This document shows, one piece after another, positions 25,157 to 35,431 of a stretch of 64,000 nucleotides of DNA. Source of the stretch: Proteromonas lacertae (taxonomy: Eukaryota; Sar; Bigyra; Opalinata; Proteromonadidae); contig NGBS01000013.1 of assembly GCA_002245135.1 (NCBI GenBank), positions 1 to 64,000 on the forward strand, written 5' to 3'. The position numbers and the translations under genes were made by a program. The notes beneath the pieces were generated by a model. The model was not told the origin of the DNA. It did not search any database and worked only from the letters and a program-made list of their open reading frames with translations. Each line of letters begins with the position of its first letter. Position 1 is the stretch's first letter.

Positions 25157-26683
25157 ATGTCGAAAATTGGTTGAAAGTGGTTTTGGTGATATAGAAGTGA
25201 AGATTAGAGATAATCGAATAATGTCAATCAAGTCAATTTTAGTGAATGGAAATGATACTGTAAAGAAACTGTTGTTAGATGGTGAGTTTGTAGGAGTTTT
25301 GGAGTTATATGAAGAAATCGAAGAAATTGGTTATTATGAGATGGAGAAATACTACAGTGGTGGTGAACTGATAATCAGTAAAGATAGTGTGTGTGAAGTG
25401 TTGATGTTTTGTTTATGTTATAGTGAAAAAGAGATAATAAATGATTGTTATGAATTTATGAAGAATAATATAGATGATGAAGTATTAATGAAATTAATTC
25501 ATCTATGTAATGTATTTGGTGGATGTTTGAGAGAGATAGAAGACTTGAAAAATATGGAAATAGAAAGTACAAATACTAAAAATATATTTAAATAGAATAT
25601 ATCTCAAATATCGAAAAGAGAAATCTATTGGAAAGATTATGTATGGAATATAATGAGAATAAAAGAAATCGAACAATGAAGTGTTTATGTTTGTTTGTTG
25701 ATGATAGAAAGAATATTTCAATAATAGAAGAAGTATGTGGAAAAGAGATTCTTTTTAGAATATTGAATGAAGATAATTATTTAAATTCCAAATCCAAAGA
25801 AATATTAATAGAATATATAAAAGAGAATAAATTGAATTTAGAAGAAGAAGAAGAAATGATTGTAATAATGAAAGATAAAGAATTATTGGAAGAATTAAAA
25901 ACAAAAGAAATCACATCATTTTCATATCCTCAATCAGAATATTCATTTGGATTAAATGAAGAAATGTCAATAATTCCTTTATTTGATGGAAATCGATGTG
26001 AATTTTCAATCAATCCTTTATTGCCAGATGGAATGATGATAGAAAAAGATAATGGAATAATTCATGGAAAAGTGAATAAAGAAATCGAAAAGAGAGAATA
26101 TGAAATAAGTTGCAAGAATATTCTAAATGAAAAGAAATTGAAAATATCATTAGAATTTGTTGATATAACATTCACAGAATTAAACAAAAGTAAAAAACTA
26201 TCAATATTAAATAATGGGAAATTAATAATAAATGTATTCTATGGTTATCATCATTGTTATTTGAATTTGAAAATGGAAAATGGAGTTTATCATATCAAAT
26301 ATAAATATCATCAAAATGGAAATAAATATAATGATGATTTAATGTTAGGATTATCAACAAATAATACATATTCTGGTGATTATATTTATGATAAATCAAC
26401 AACATGTAATTATCGTGCTTATAGTGGTGAAAGTCAAGATATTAATGATTATTGTCATATTGGAAGAGTTGTTAATGAAAATCCAAATTTCAAAAATCAT
26501 GGAGATGGTTCAATTTATGAAGTGATTGTTGATATGAATAAAAAAGAGTTTTGGATTAGTCATAATGATTCATCTCCTGTTTTACTTGTTAAAGATTTAC
26601 CTTCTCCATTATATCCATATGTTGTATTATATGGTCAAAACACTTCACTTGAATTATTATCAGTTTCTCATCAAACAGGTTAG
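25157..26683 (+). CDS. BTB domain - putative Ig-like - SPRY-like protein
   Basis: Two exons joined by an intron at about 25569-25596 (IEK to YISNIEK). The N-terminal 140 residues look like a BTB/POZ fold (DIEVKIRDNRIMSIKSILV ... YYSGGELIISKDSV). The middle part, about residues 230-320, resembles a putative Ig/cadherin-like (He_PIG) module: SYPQSEYSFGLNEEMSIIPL, then LPDGMMIEKDNGIIHGKV. The C-terminal 170 residues resemble a SPRY/B30.2 domain (LMLGLSTNN, IGRVVNEN, GSIYEVIVDMNKKEFWIS, SPLYPYVVLYG). Such proteins may act as adaptors for cullin-3 ligases, but that is inference. The ATG at 25157 needs removal of one A in an A4 run to enter the long frame, so either an upstream exon exists or the sequence has a one-base error. 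Confidence 0.65.
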
Positions 26684-27295
26684 AAAATATGAAAATTTAA
26701 ACATTTACATTCTTCATATTGTGTTGCTGTTTATATTTACTCAAAAACAAAGAAAATATAAAAATAGTTTGAATTACTCTTTTTAAGGCTTGATTCTCAT
26801 TTTTATAAAAATCCAAATAAAAAGTGATGTAGTGATATTTTTATGTAATTGACTTCATAATAGTTATAAATGGAAGTGTTGATAAGAATATAGTGAAATG
26901 AAAAAGAAATTCCAACAGATTATATTTTTTGTGTATTAGGGGTGTTTGATGTGATTTATCATGCATTTATTAATCAATATTCTATGTACTTAATAGAAGT
27001 AGTGATCTTTAACAAAATAGTTATACTAAATCATTTTAAAAAATTGAAACTATCACTTATATATTTATTTGAATATAATTGAATTTTCACACAGCTCATA
27101 GTTTCATAGTATCAATGCTAATGAAGCTATTTGCGGGGCATCTGCAAGATTTGAACATATTTAAATGTATAAAAGAAAGAAAGAATAAAAGTAATATGAT
27201 TTATTATTCAAATATAAAAACATTTAGAATCATAATAAATGCGTTAATAACTTTAAATATCGTTGTTACTAACATATAGCTATTTTACAGGATTT
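26684..27295. other. Intergenic region without recognised features
   Basis: AT-rich spacer between convergent genes. A 66-codon open frame at 27079-27279 has no recognisable features and I do not call it. Confidence 0.4.
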
Positions 27296-28564
27296 TCATT
27301 CTTTGCTTTGCTGATATTCTACAGCCTTATACATTTTACAATAACTACAAAGTTGTTCTATTTTATAAGTATCTTTCTTTTCATTGTGACTTAAATAATA
27401 GAATAGAGGTTTACTGTGATGTAATCTATCACATTTGAATAACATATCATAATTATCAAAATTCTCTTCCTTTGAAATATCATACTTCAATTCCTCTTTA
27501 GGAATTCTACACTTTATTGCACATTTTAAACAAAAATAATGATCTTGATAATAAAACAGAAATAATTTGCATATATTATCTTTACACCTATAACAATGTT
27601 TCTTATTCTTTTCATCATTTACAAAGTATTGATAATACCTTATTAAATCTACAGTTATTTCTATTCTTGATTTAAAATCTTTAATTTTTAATCCACTTTT
27701 GTATTTGAAGGGAACAAATCTCCATGACTTATTACAATGCCTCTTTGGTTTGGATAATTCATCATCATCATCATCATTTTCTTCTACTAGTTTTCTTTTA
27801 TTATTCCTTTTACCTACTGATTGACTTGATTCTTTACATCCACCATAACCTTCACATGATATATTAAATTGTATAGCTGGCGGTAAAGGTTTAGATGATT
27901 TATTTATACTAACACTTGTGAAGTTAAATAAACCATCTGCTTTAGCGTGATGTGGATGTAAACTACAATCTTCAGGATTGATTGAAAGATGATCTCCAGC
28001 ATCTGCTTTTGTCAAACTACTTTTAGCTTGACTTGCTCTTTCTTTTGAATTTTTCTTTGAAGTTGCAATTGCATATTCAGCTGGATATCTACGACGATGA
28101 TGTTTAGTTGGTTGATCTATTGGTTCTACACAGGATTCTGGATGTAATTGGTAATAAAGATCATCTCTTTTGTTTAAATCATTTAACTCTTTAAATGGAT
28201 CACTATTACTCTCTTGATTTGGAAGATTTACTAATTGATGAAGATGACTCCCTTGCATGTATGTTTGTGATTCTATTACACCTAATATATAGTCTTCTAT
28301 TTGAGGATTTATGTAAACTTTCGTCTCAGTACTATTTAAAAAGGGATTATCTACTAAACTTCCACAATCTGAGACTTCAAATGGATTGTCCATTTGAATA
28401 CTCACTGGATTATCAGTTTCATAATCTTTGTATGGAGGAGTATTGTTCCAATCACAACTATCGTATTGAGTAGCACTTTGACTATCATACTGTTCTGAAT
28501 CAAAAATATTGGATTGGATTCCTAACAATCCATCATGAACGTCATGTTCAAGTGTATCAGACAT
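27296..28564 (-). CDS. Cys-rich zinc-binding-like protein, family member 1
   Basis: A 422-residue single-exon protein. The N-terminal 280 residues are polar and probably disordered, with acidic and basic stretches (EENDDDDDELSKPKRHC; KKNSKERASQAKSS). The C-terminal 110 residues form a Cys/His module: CYRC, then CLKC about 20 residues later, an acidic segment (YDISKEENFDNYD), C-x-RLHHSKPLFYYL, and a final CSYC near the end. The same module occurs in the next two genes, so this is a tandem family. Possible nuclear localisation is suggested by basic patches. I do not recognise a named domain; a RING-like or treble-clef zinc fold is possible. Confidence 0.7.
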   Translation of the reverse strand: MSDTLEHDVHDGLLGIQSNIFDSEQYDSQSATQYDSCDWNNTPPYKDYETDNPVSIQMDNPFEVSDCGSLVDNPFLNSTETKVYINPQIEDYILGVIESQTYMQGSHLHQLVNLPNQESNSDPFKELNDLNKRDDLYYQLHPESCVEPIDQPTKHHRRRYPAEYAIATSKKNSKERASQAKSSLTKADAGDHLSINPEDCSLHPHHAKADGLFNFTSVSINKSSKPLPPAIQFNISCEGYGGCKESSQSVGKRNNKRKLVEENDDDDDELSKPKRHCNKSWRFVPFKYKSGLKIKDFKSRIEITVDLIRYYQYFVNDEKNKKHCYRCKDNICKLFLFYYQDHYFCLKCAIKCRIPKEELKYDISKEENFDNYDMLFKCDRLHHSKPLFYYLSHNEKKDTYKIEQLCSYCKMYKAVEYQQSKE

Positions 28565-28833
28565 GATAAGATTCTATGTAACCTTAATCTGAAGTTGAAA
28601 TATCTTTTGATTTAAAATTATTTAATAGAATTAATGACTGGTAAGTAGCTGAAAATGATTAGTTATAGTAATTTCAAATGATTAAATAATTACGATAGAA
28701 ATGAAATGGCTAAATTTTAAAATAGAGTTGTTAATTTGTATTTTGATATACTTGACAAACAACCTATATTTTAATATCAATATAATATAGTATATAATAA
28801 GAAATATATTAATTAAAACCAAAGGAAATGGAG

Positions 28834-30360
28834 TTATTCATTAACCATTCTTAGGTTTTTATTAGCAGGTCTACTTTTAGTAAATAAACATAATACACAT
28901 GTTTTTCTTACTTTCAATTCTTTACCATCAGCATCTATGAAATACCTCAATGGACGACAATGATTACCATTTTGACACTCATACAATTGTTCTTCTTCAA
29001 AACTCTCATCCTCAGCTATATCATCTCTCATATCAAATCTTTTAAGTATTTTTATTTTATAACATACTTTACAGTGATATTCATTATTTATAACACATTC
29101 ATGACAAATATAATCATCTTCATATCTTACTAAAAACAATCTACATATCATTCTATTACAACAGACACACTGCTCACTATTCTCTATATTATTAATGAAG
29201 GATATATATTCATTCTGCTTGTTTGTATCTCCTTTAAACTCATTCTGAATATTTGTTTCTTTTATTAATGGTTTTTTAAGATCTTCAATATTAACTATTC
29301 TTCTTCTATCTTCCCTTTTATATCTACTATCAGCATTTCCACGTTTCTTATCATATTTATCAGTGCAGTTACAAATATCATCATGATCATCATCATTATC
29401 TTTCTTGCTTTGTTTTATGTGTTTTCTTTTAACACCTTTATAGATAATTATTTCATCTTCCTTACATTCAACATAACTTTCACATATACTTCTTTTATTT
29501 GATATTGGTAGAGGAGGTTCTGTGGTATTATCTACTATATAATTTGATTTATTTACTACACTTCTACTTGCAAATGTAGAAAATAAATCTATTGCTTTTG
29601 TTGCATTTGCATAAGCTGAATTATGTTGATGTTGTTGTTGTATATTGCTTATATTCATTATTACTTCAAGTTTGCTTTGTATTTCACTTATAGCGTTACT
29701 TTCTTTTATATTTGGTGAATTTGGACAAGTACTATTAGTTATAATAGCATTTGTCCTTGCATATATACTTGCAATTGCTTTATCTAAATGTAATGGAGGA
29801 TCTTTAGTGTTTATTGTTGCATTTACTAATGAACATTCTTGTGGAGTGTTAAAAGCACTCTTTTCTATTAATTCTACACAAACTTGTGCAGATATCTGTA
29901 TTGGTGGAGGTAGTTCACTATCTTCTGCAGGTAATTGGCCAATGTCTTTATCTGGGTCATTTCCTCCAAATATGTGAAAATAATCATTATTTGCATTTTT
30001 ACTAGTAGATCTTTCACTATCTTTATTCTCATAAAGCACAAGTTTACCATCAATGTTTTCTTTATATAGAACGGGTAATATGTGATTTTCACTACTTTTA
30101 TCATACCATTCTCCGTTTATATTATCTGATAAATTATCATTAAAGGTTGTACTGCTGATTATGTCCTCTTTCTTTTCGTCGCCTGGATCTACCCCAGATT
30201 TGTTCATATCGTCAAATATATTGATTAATGCATCAGCAACTGTCTTTATAGAGTTTGTTGATTTGTTAAAGTAATCATAAACTACTATTTGATTATTGTT
30301 ATCTACATTATCAGCATGTTGTAATGCATCCTCTACATTTCCATGGCTAGAAAGTATCAT
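28834..30360 (-). CDS. Cys-rich zinc-binding-like protein, family member 2
   Basis: A 508-residue single-exon protein. A long polar N-terminal part contains a segment shared with member 3 (PLHLDKAIASIYART). The C-terminal Cys module has CVCC, CHEC and CKVC, followed by DDIAEDESFEEEQ, a C-x(4)-HCRPLRYF element and CVLC. It has one more Cys pair than members 1 and 3. A basic region (KGVKRKHIKQSKK) and a Cys/Asp-rich stretch (DDHDDICNCTDKYD) lie before the module. Function unknown. The arrangement in tandem with its paralogues and the rapid N-terminal divergence suggest a lineage-specific expansion. Confidence 0.7.
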   Translation of the reverse strand: MILSSHGNVEDALQHADNVDNNNQIVVYDYFNKSTNSIKTVADALINIFDDMNKSGVDPGDEKKEDIISSTTFNDNLSDNINGEWYDKSSENHILPVLYKENIDGKLVLYENKDSERSTSKNANNDYFHIFGGNDPDKDIGQLPAEDSELPPPIQISAQVCVELIEKSAFNTPQECSLVNATINTKDPPLHLDKAIASIYARTNAIITNSTCPNSPNIKESNAISEIQSKLEVIMNISNIQQQHQHNSAYANATKAIDLFSTFASRSVVNKSNYIVDNTTEPPLPISNKRSICESYVECKEDEIIIYKGVKRKHIKQSKKDNDDDHDDICNCTDKYDKKRGNADSRYKREDRRRIVNIEDLKKPLIKETNIQNEFKGDTNKQNEYISFINNIENSEQCVCCNRMICRLFLVRYEDDYICHECVINNEYHCKVCYKIKILKRFDMRDDIAEDESFEEEQLYECQNGNHCRPLRYFIDADGKELKVRKTCVLCLFTKSRPANKNLRMVNE

Positions 30361-30593
30361 TAACCTTCTATTGTCAATTAAAAAATGAAATATTAATTAT
30401 CCAATAAAATCGAATCAGTTGAGACTAAAAAATTGTATATATATTCGTTTCATTTTTGTATGTAAATTATTATACTCTATTTTACTCCACTATGCTCTTA
30501 AAATAGTAGATAATTGTTAGATAAATAACTAATTCAACAACAAATAATTCATAAAATAAAAAAATGCGTTAATAATTAATAGCTTTATTTTAT

Positions 30594-31790
30594 TCATTTT
30601 CTATCACTTTCTTTCTTTCTTGCATATTCTTGACTTTTATATAATCTACACCATTTACAGTTGCTCATATATCGATATTCATCTCCACTTTCATTATACT
30701 TTATAAAATATTCAATTGGTCTTGCATGATGTTGTCTTTCACACTGATATAGTATTACATCTTCATTATCAAAATCCTCTTCTTCAGCTATATCAACTTT
30801 TAACCTTGTCAAATCAAATTTTTTCTTTATTCCACAACTCTTACAACATATATATCTATTATCCACAATTAATACTTCTAATTTGCTTATTATGTTCTTA
30901 CAATAAAAACATTCTCTCATATTCTTTGGATTATTTATCAATAACTGATATTTTACTTTATCTTCTTCAGAAACTGGATTGTTTTGTATTTAATTTTATA
31001 CCTTTTGGATATTTACTATTGATACTTTTACAGGTTTTATTTCTGCTTATTTTCTTCTTCTTCTTCTTCTTTATAGGTTGTTGTTCTTCATCATTATATT
31101 CATATTTATATTCATTTACTTGCTTTCGTTTTACTTTTGTTTCTTTTTGTATGATTAATGCGTTATTATTACTTGTTGTTGATGATGATATACATAAGTT
31201 GTAACTTGCAATTGCATTACCTAAGTATAAGGAATATCTTTAATATTACCACTTTCTTCTTCTTCTTCTTCTTCTTCCATTTTTTTTACTATTTGTTCTG
31301 TAGTATTGAAAATAATTACTTCTTCTTCTTGCTCTATTGTTTCAACAGTGCGTGATTGTTGTAGATAATATGAAATATCATCTACTGCGTTTAAATCGTC
31401 AAGTTCTTCTAAAAAATCATCTTTATTACTGTCATTCGTTTCTGATTTGATATGATTATTTTTCTTTGGATGCATTGGTATACTTTTTGTCACATTAATT
31501 ATATCTTCTGCTATTCTATGATCTACTTTCATACACCCCTCTCTACTGTTATAAAAAGGACTATCCAGGAAATCAGCTTCACTATAATATTTGAACGGAT
31601 GATGAGGTGAAATATGCATTGGATTATCCACTCTGTCATATTCATTTGGAGGTTCTTCCTTCTTATTTGTTGAATTGCTATAACGAAGATTCACAGCTTT
31701 AATCTCTAATGAATTGTTGATATTTGGTTGGATCTTCAACAATCCACCTTGATAATCATCTTGAAGCAGTTTATGCATTTCAAAATTCAT
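30594..31790 (-). CDS. Cys-rich zinc-binding-like protein, family member 3 (two frameshifts)
   Basis: Third tandem paralogue. The N-terminal part (31790-31221) shares GGLLKIQPNI with member 1 (GLLGIQSNI) and a similar polar composition. The C-terminal part (30941-30594) carries CFYC, CKSC, VDIAEEEDFDNEDV, C-x-RQHHARPIEYF and CKWC. Two single-base shifts separate the frames. One is near 31222, after KDIP, where the next frame reads LYLGNAIAS as in member 2 (LHLDKAIAS). The other is near 30985, before PVSEEDKVKYQLLINN. Both lie beside short homopolymers. Read through, the product would be about 395 residues. It is either decaying or affected by sequencing errors. Confidence 0.6.
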
Positions 31791-32086
31791 TGAAACTTCA
31801 ATTATTTTGTTTCTTTGCTTATTTTATATAAATATGATAGAACTAATGATTCAACAGTTGTTCAAAATAACCTGTTATTGAAATATTCAATAAATTTGAT
31901 AATTATGATGAATCGAAACGAATATATTTTTTAAAACAAAATTAAATTGTGAAAATTTAAAAGAATAAATCACTATTTTGCATGTACTCTGTGTATAAAT
32001 AATATGTTGAAGTTTATCATTTTATTTATTAACTTGTACATCTTTCTTCTTCATCGTTATAAGGAAATTTTTATTTTATTGTATAC

Positions 32087-34956
32087 TAGATAATATTAAT
32101 GATTTGAAGAGAATGAATAAGAAACTGAAAGGATATAAATGAAATACTATAATATTTTTGAAACTTTTTTCGTTGAATTAATTCCCCAAAATATTAAAAT
32201 TTATGGTTTTGACCTAACTAGGGTATTATTGTTTGTTGTTAATATTCATATTAATGATTTTTAATATTACATAGTAGAATACAAGTGGAAATGGGAATAT
32301 ATTTGGTCATGAACACCGTTTGGTTGCTGTTAGTAGCAAGGAAGAAATTATAGAATTTTATACTGTTATTGAATAAATAGAATTAATTAAGTGGTGAATG
32401 TATTATATTGATGACTTCAATCATCAATCATGTCTTTTCCTGGTTGAAAGTGTAAATTAAGTAAAACATTACAATAATCATACATACAAATCGCATATTT
32501 CCCATTGAAACTCTCAAAATATGAAAAAATGAAAATATTTAAACATTATTTCAACAATTTCAAAAATGATAAAATCAATATTTAGAGTGATTGTGATTAT
32601 ATTATTAACTGAAAGTTGTGGTAGTGTATTAACAAAATCATCTCGACTAGATAGGCAAAAGTTAGTATATAATTTTAATATAAATACATAGCTTTCAACT
32701 GAAATGGACATGTATTGCAGTGATGGTCATGAGAGCGATAAAATAGTTGCAGAAGGTATTTTAGTAGAGTATATACAGTTCTATTATTTTCTTCTAGAAA
32801 TGATTTTAGTTATCCTCCAAAGAATGAAATTTATGATACATTATCTTATTTTGATTGTTATTATGAGATGATCAGTAAAACTAAGCCAATATATCATTTT
32901 GATTTGATTTTTTAAAGATTTATATATATCCTTCATTATGTTTTACAAGAAATAAGATATCTAATGTAAAAGATAATAAATACAAAGGTATTTTTTCAAT
33001 TAACTATGGATGTAAAAATACTAAAACAGTAACAGTTAAAATCCTAATGTCATTGATATTAGAAGATAAATATAATTTTGTATTTGATTTAGTTGTAAAT
33101 AAGAGTTGTACTTTTGTAGGTATGAGAGATGAGAATATATATATAGTATTGTTATTATGTTATATAGTGATAATAGCATAATGAAGCTATTAATAATACA
33201 ATTTCACATGAAGGTTTAATTAATCCAATTTTTGATCCTTCTAATGAAGATTTATATATAGATAATGTTGGTTCAATAACAAGCATATTATTAAGTGGTA
33301 AAGTATCATATAACATGTGTTGTGAATTAAAGGATTTTAACTATGATGAAATAAAAATAGAGAAAGTATATAATAATCGAGATGATAATATAAATGAAAT
33401 TAGAATTGTATTTTCAGGTGAACCAAAAAGATATAAAGTAACTGTTAGATGTAGTTATTATTATGGAATTGAATTTTCATTCATTAAAGATTATAGAGTA
33501 GGTCCAATTCATGGTTTTGATGTTGTAATGGATGAAAGTAATTTTGTTTCATATAATAAGGTAATAACTGATGGAGTAGTTAAATTTCCATATTCAAAGA
33601 ATGCTGAAAAAAATATAACATTAGAAAGTAGCCAAATTTATTTAATTTTGCATATTCGAGTATTAAATATATTTAAATATTATATCAATAGAGTCATTAT
33701 GGAAAAACAAATATTACATATCCAGTAATAAGAGGCGATGATATGGATGTAAGAATAATAGAAGAATCATCCAAAATAATGAGTATTGGAAAAGACAATA
33801 AAAAGTTAATAATTTATCACAAATGTAATGAAAATGGAATAAAAAGAGTAAGAGTATCGTTTGATGTATTATCTACAGAAGCTAAAACAGTTGATTCATT
33901 ACCCAAGTTTTCTTTTGGATATAACAAAGAATGTAAATTATCTAAAAAATATCCAATTACTATAACTTCATATGATTGTGAGGATTCAAAATCTGATAGT
34001 TATGTAGTAAAGAATGGAATTGTATTACCTGATTATACACATGGAAATAATTCAGTGAAAGTAAATTGGGATGAAATTAAATCTCATTATTATATGGAAA
34101 ATGAAGGAGATGAAGATTTGGTAATATCACATCCAAGAATTATAACTGGAGTATATTATGATAGTCTTAAAGCTAAAATAAGTTTAGTTAATTATAAAGG
34201 TGAAAAAAAAATAACTTTAAGCAAAGAAAATAGAAGAGGAGAATTGATAATAGATTATAAATGTAGTGTAGATGGTGAATTTGAAGTAATAATAGAGATA
34301 TTAGTAGAAAACACTCCAATCACATTTAGTTTGATTAAAATTTGTAAAAAAGATATATTTTTATATGCTGTTAAAACGAATCATTTTATATCATTTTTAT
34401 AATATATATTTTATATTTCTTTTTTAACTCCTAATCTTCAAGATTTACATAAGTATACATGTTATTACGATTACTATGAAGATTATGTAGTATACAATGG
34501 TTATGTACAGGAAGATTGGTATTCAGCCAATCCATATCCATGTGATGAAAAAACATATCATTTTGTTATATCTTTTTTTAAAATAGATAAACCGTATTAG
34601 TAATTGCTTAATTTATTTTAAGCAAATAAATCAGTAGAATATGAAGTGATCGATAAACCTTATGCAATATCAAACAAAGTATTTGTGAAGTTAAAGTAAG
34701 TGGATCAATATTGCATGTTAAGAAATTGAGTGATAAAACAAAATAATTGACATTAAAATTAAATGTAAAGGAAATGGAACTGTAAGAATAGATGTGGTAT
34801 ATAAAATTGGTAGAAGAGATAGAATTAATAACTCAACTATATTTTCGATATTGAAGGATTGTACATAAAAAAAGAGAAGTGAATAAGATTCACTATTTTG
34901 CTATTCCTTCGCTGGCTCTAGTTGTTGTTTTATATATTTTATTATTTATTATTTAA
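32087..34956 (+). repeat. Inverted duplication, arm B
   Basis: Plus-strand counterpart of 20246-23186. It includes about 480 bp of well-conserved upstream sequence and membrane gene B. The two arms are separated by about 8.9 kb holding the HSP70-like, BTB/SPRY and Cys-rich genes. Confidence 0.7.
32566..34956 (+). CDS. Secreted/type I membrane protein of unknown family (copy B)
   Basis: Homologue of the minus-strand gene at 20246-22706. The first exon starts MIKSIFRVIVIILLTESCG, an almost identical signal peptide. Later exons include about 33315-33690 and 33743-34402 (with FSFIKDYRVGPIHGFDVVMD and PITFSLIKICKKD matching copy A), then sequence to a C-terminal hydrophobic segment (IPSLALVVVLYILLFII) and a TAA stop. 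The length of about 600-650 residues is estimated because not all introns were resolved. Some exon joins (around 32880-33180 and 34560-34740) may contain frame breaks. No named domain is recognised. The signal peptide, beta-rich ectodomain and terminal helix suggest a cell-surface protein. Confidence 0.55.
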
Positions 34957-35431
34957 TAAAGTTATTTAATATGTTTTTATACCTCTAATAACAGTAAAGC
35001 TATATATTTGTAAAATTGATTGATTTGCCCCATTCTTACAGCAATTAAAAAAATAATTATATATATAAACATATGTCATTTCAGTTTTTAAAAGAACAAA
35101 ATAAGAATAAACAATTTAATCTATAATGATTGTAATAGTTATAATGATGACAATGAAGAAAATGAAAATAGAAAGATATTTGATAATAATAAGAGTATAG
35201 ATATTTTAAAGAATGGTCGAAATAATGTTAGTAATGAAATTAAAGAAAACTCAAATTTGAGAGCTTTATCAGTTTAATATTTATTATGTTATGTTTTCTG
35301 TACGGATTATCTTAATTGATCATAATTTTTAATAGTAATTTTCACAGTTTATGTAAATATGAAGTATTTACATAAAAAAACATTTAAAAAATATTTGGCT
35401 TGATAGATTTTGAGATTAAAATTTCTTAAGA
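34957..35431. other. Intergenic region with a short coding-like stretch
   Basis: From about 35074 an ATG frame (MSFQFLKEQNKNKQFNL) stops early. The adjacent frame then stays open to TAA at about 35277 with an acidic, Asn-rich composition (NEENENRKIFDNNKS). It could be a broken small gene or an exon of a neighbour; I do not call a gene. Confidence 0.3.

Noticed and set aside
27079-27279. 66-codon ORF between BTB/SPRY and Cys-rich genes
   Set aside because: No recognisable motif, AT-driven composition and no paralogue in the window.
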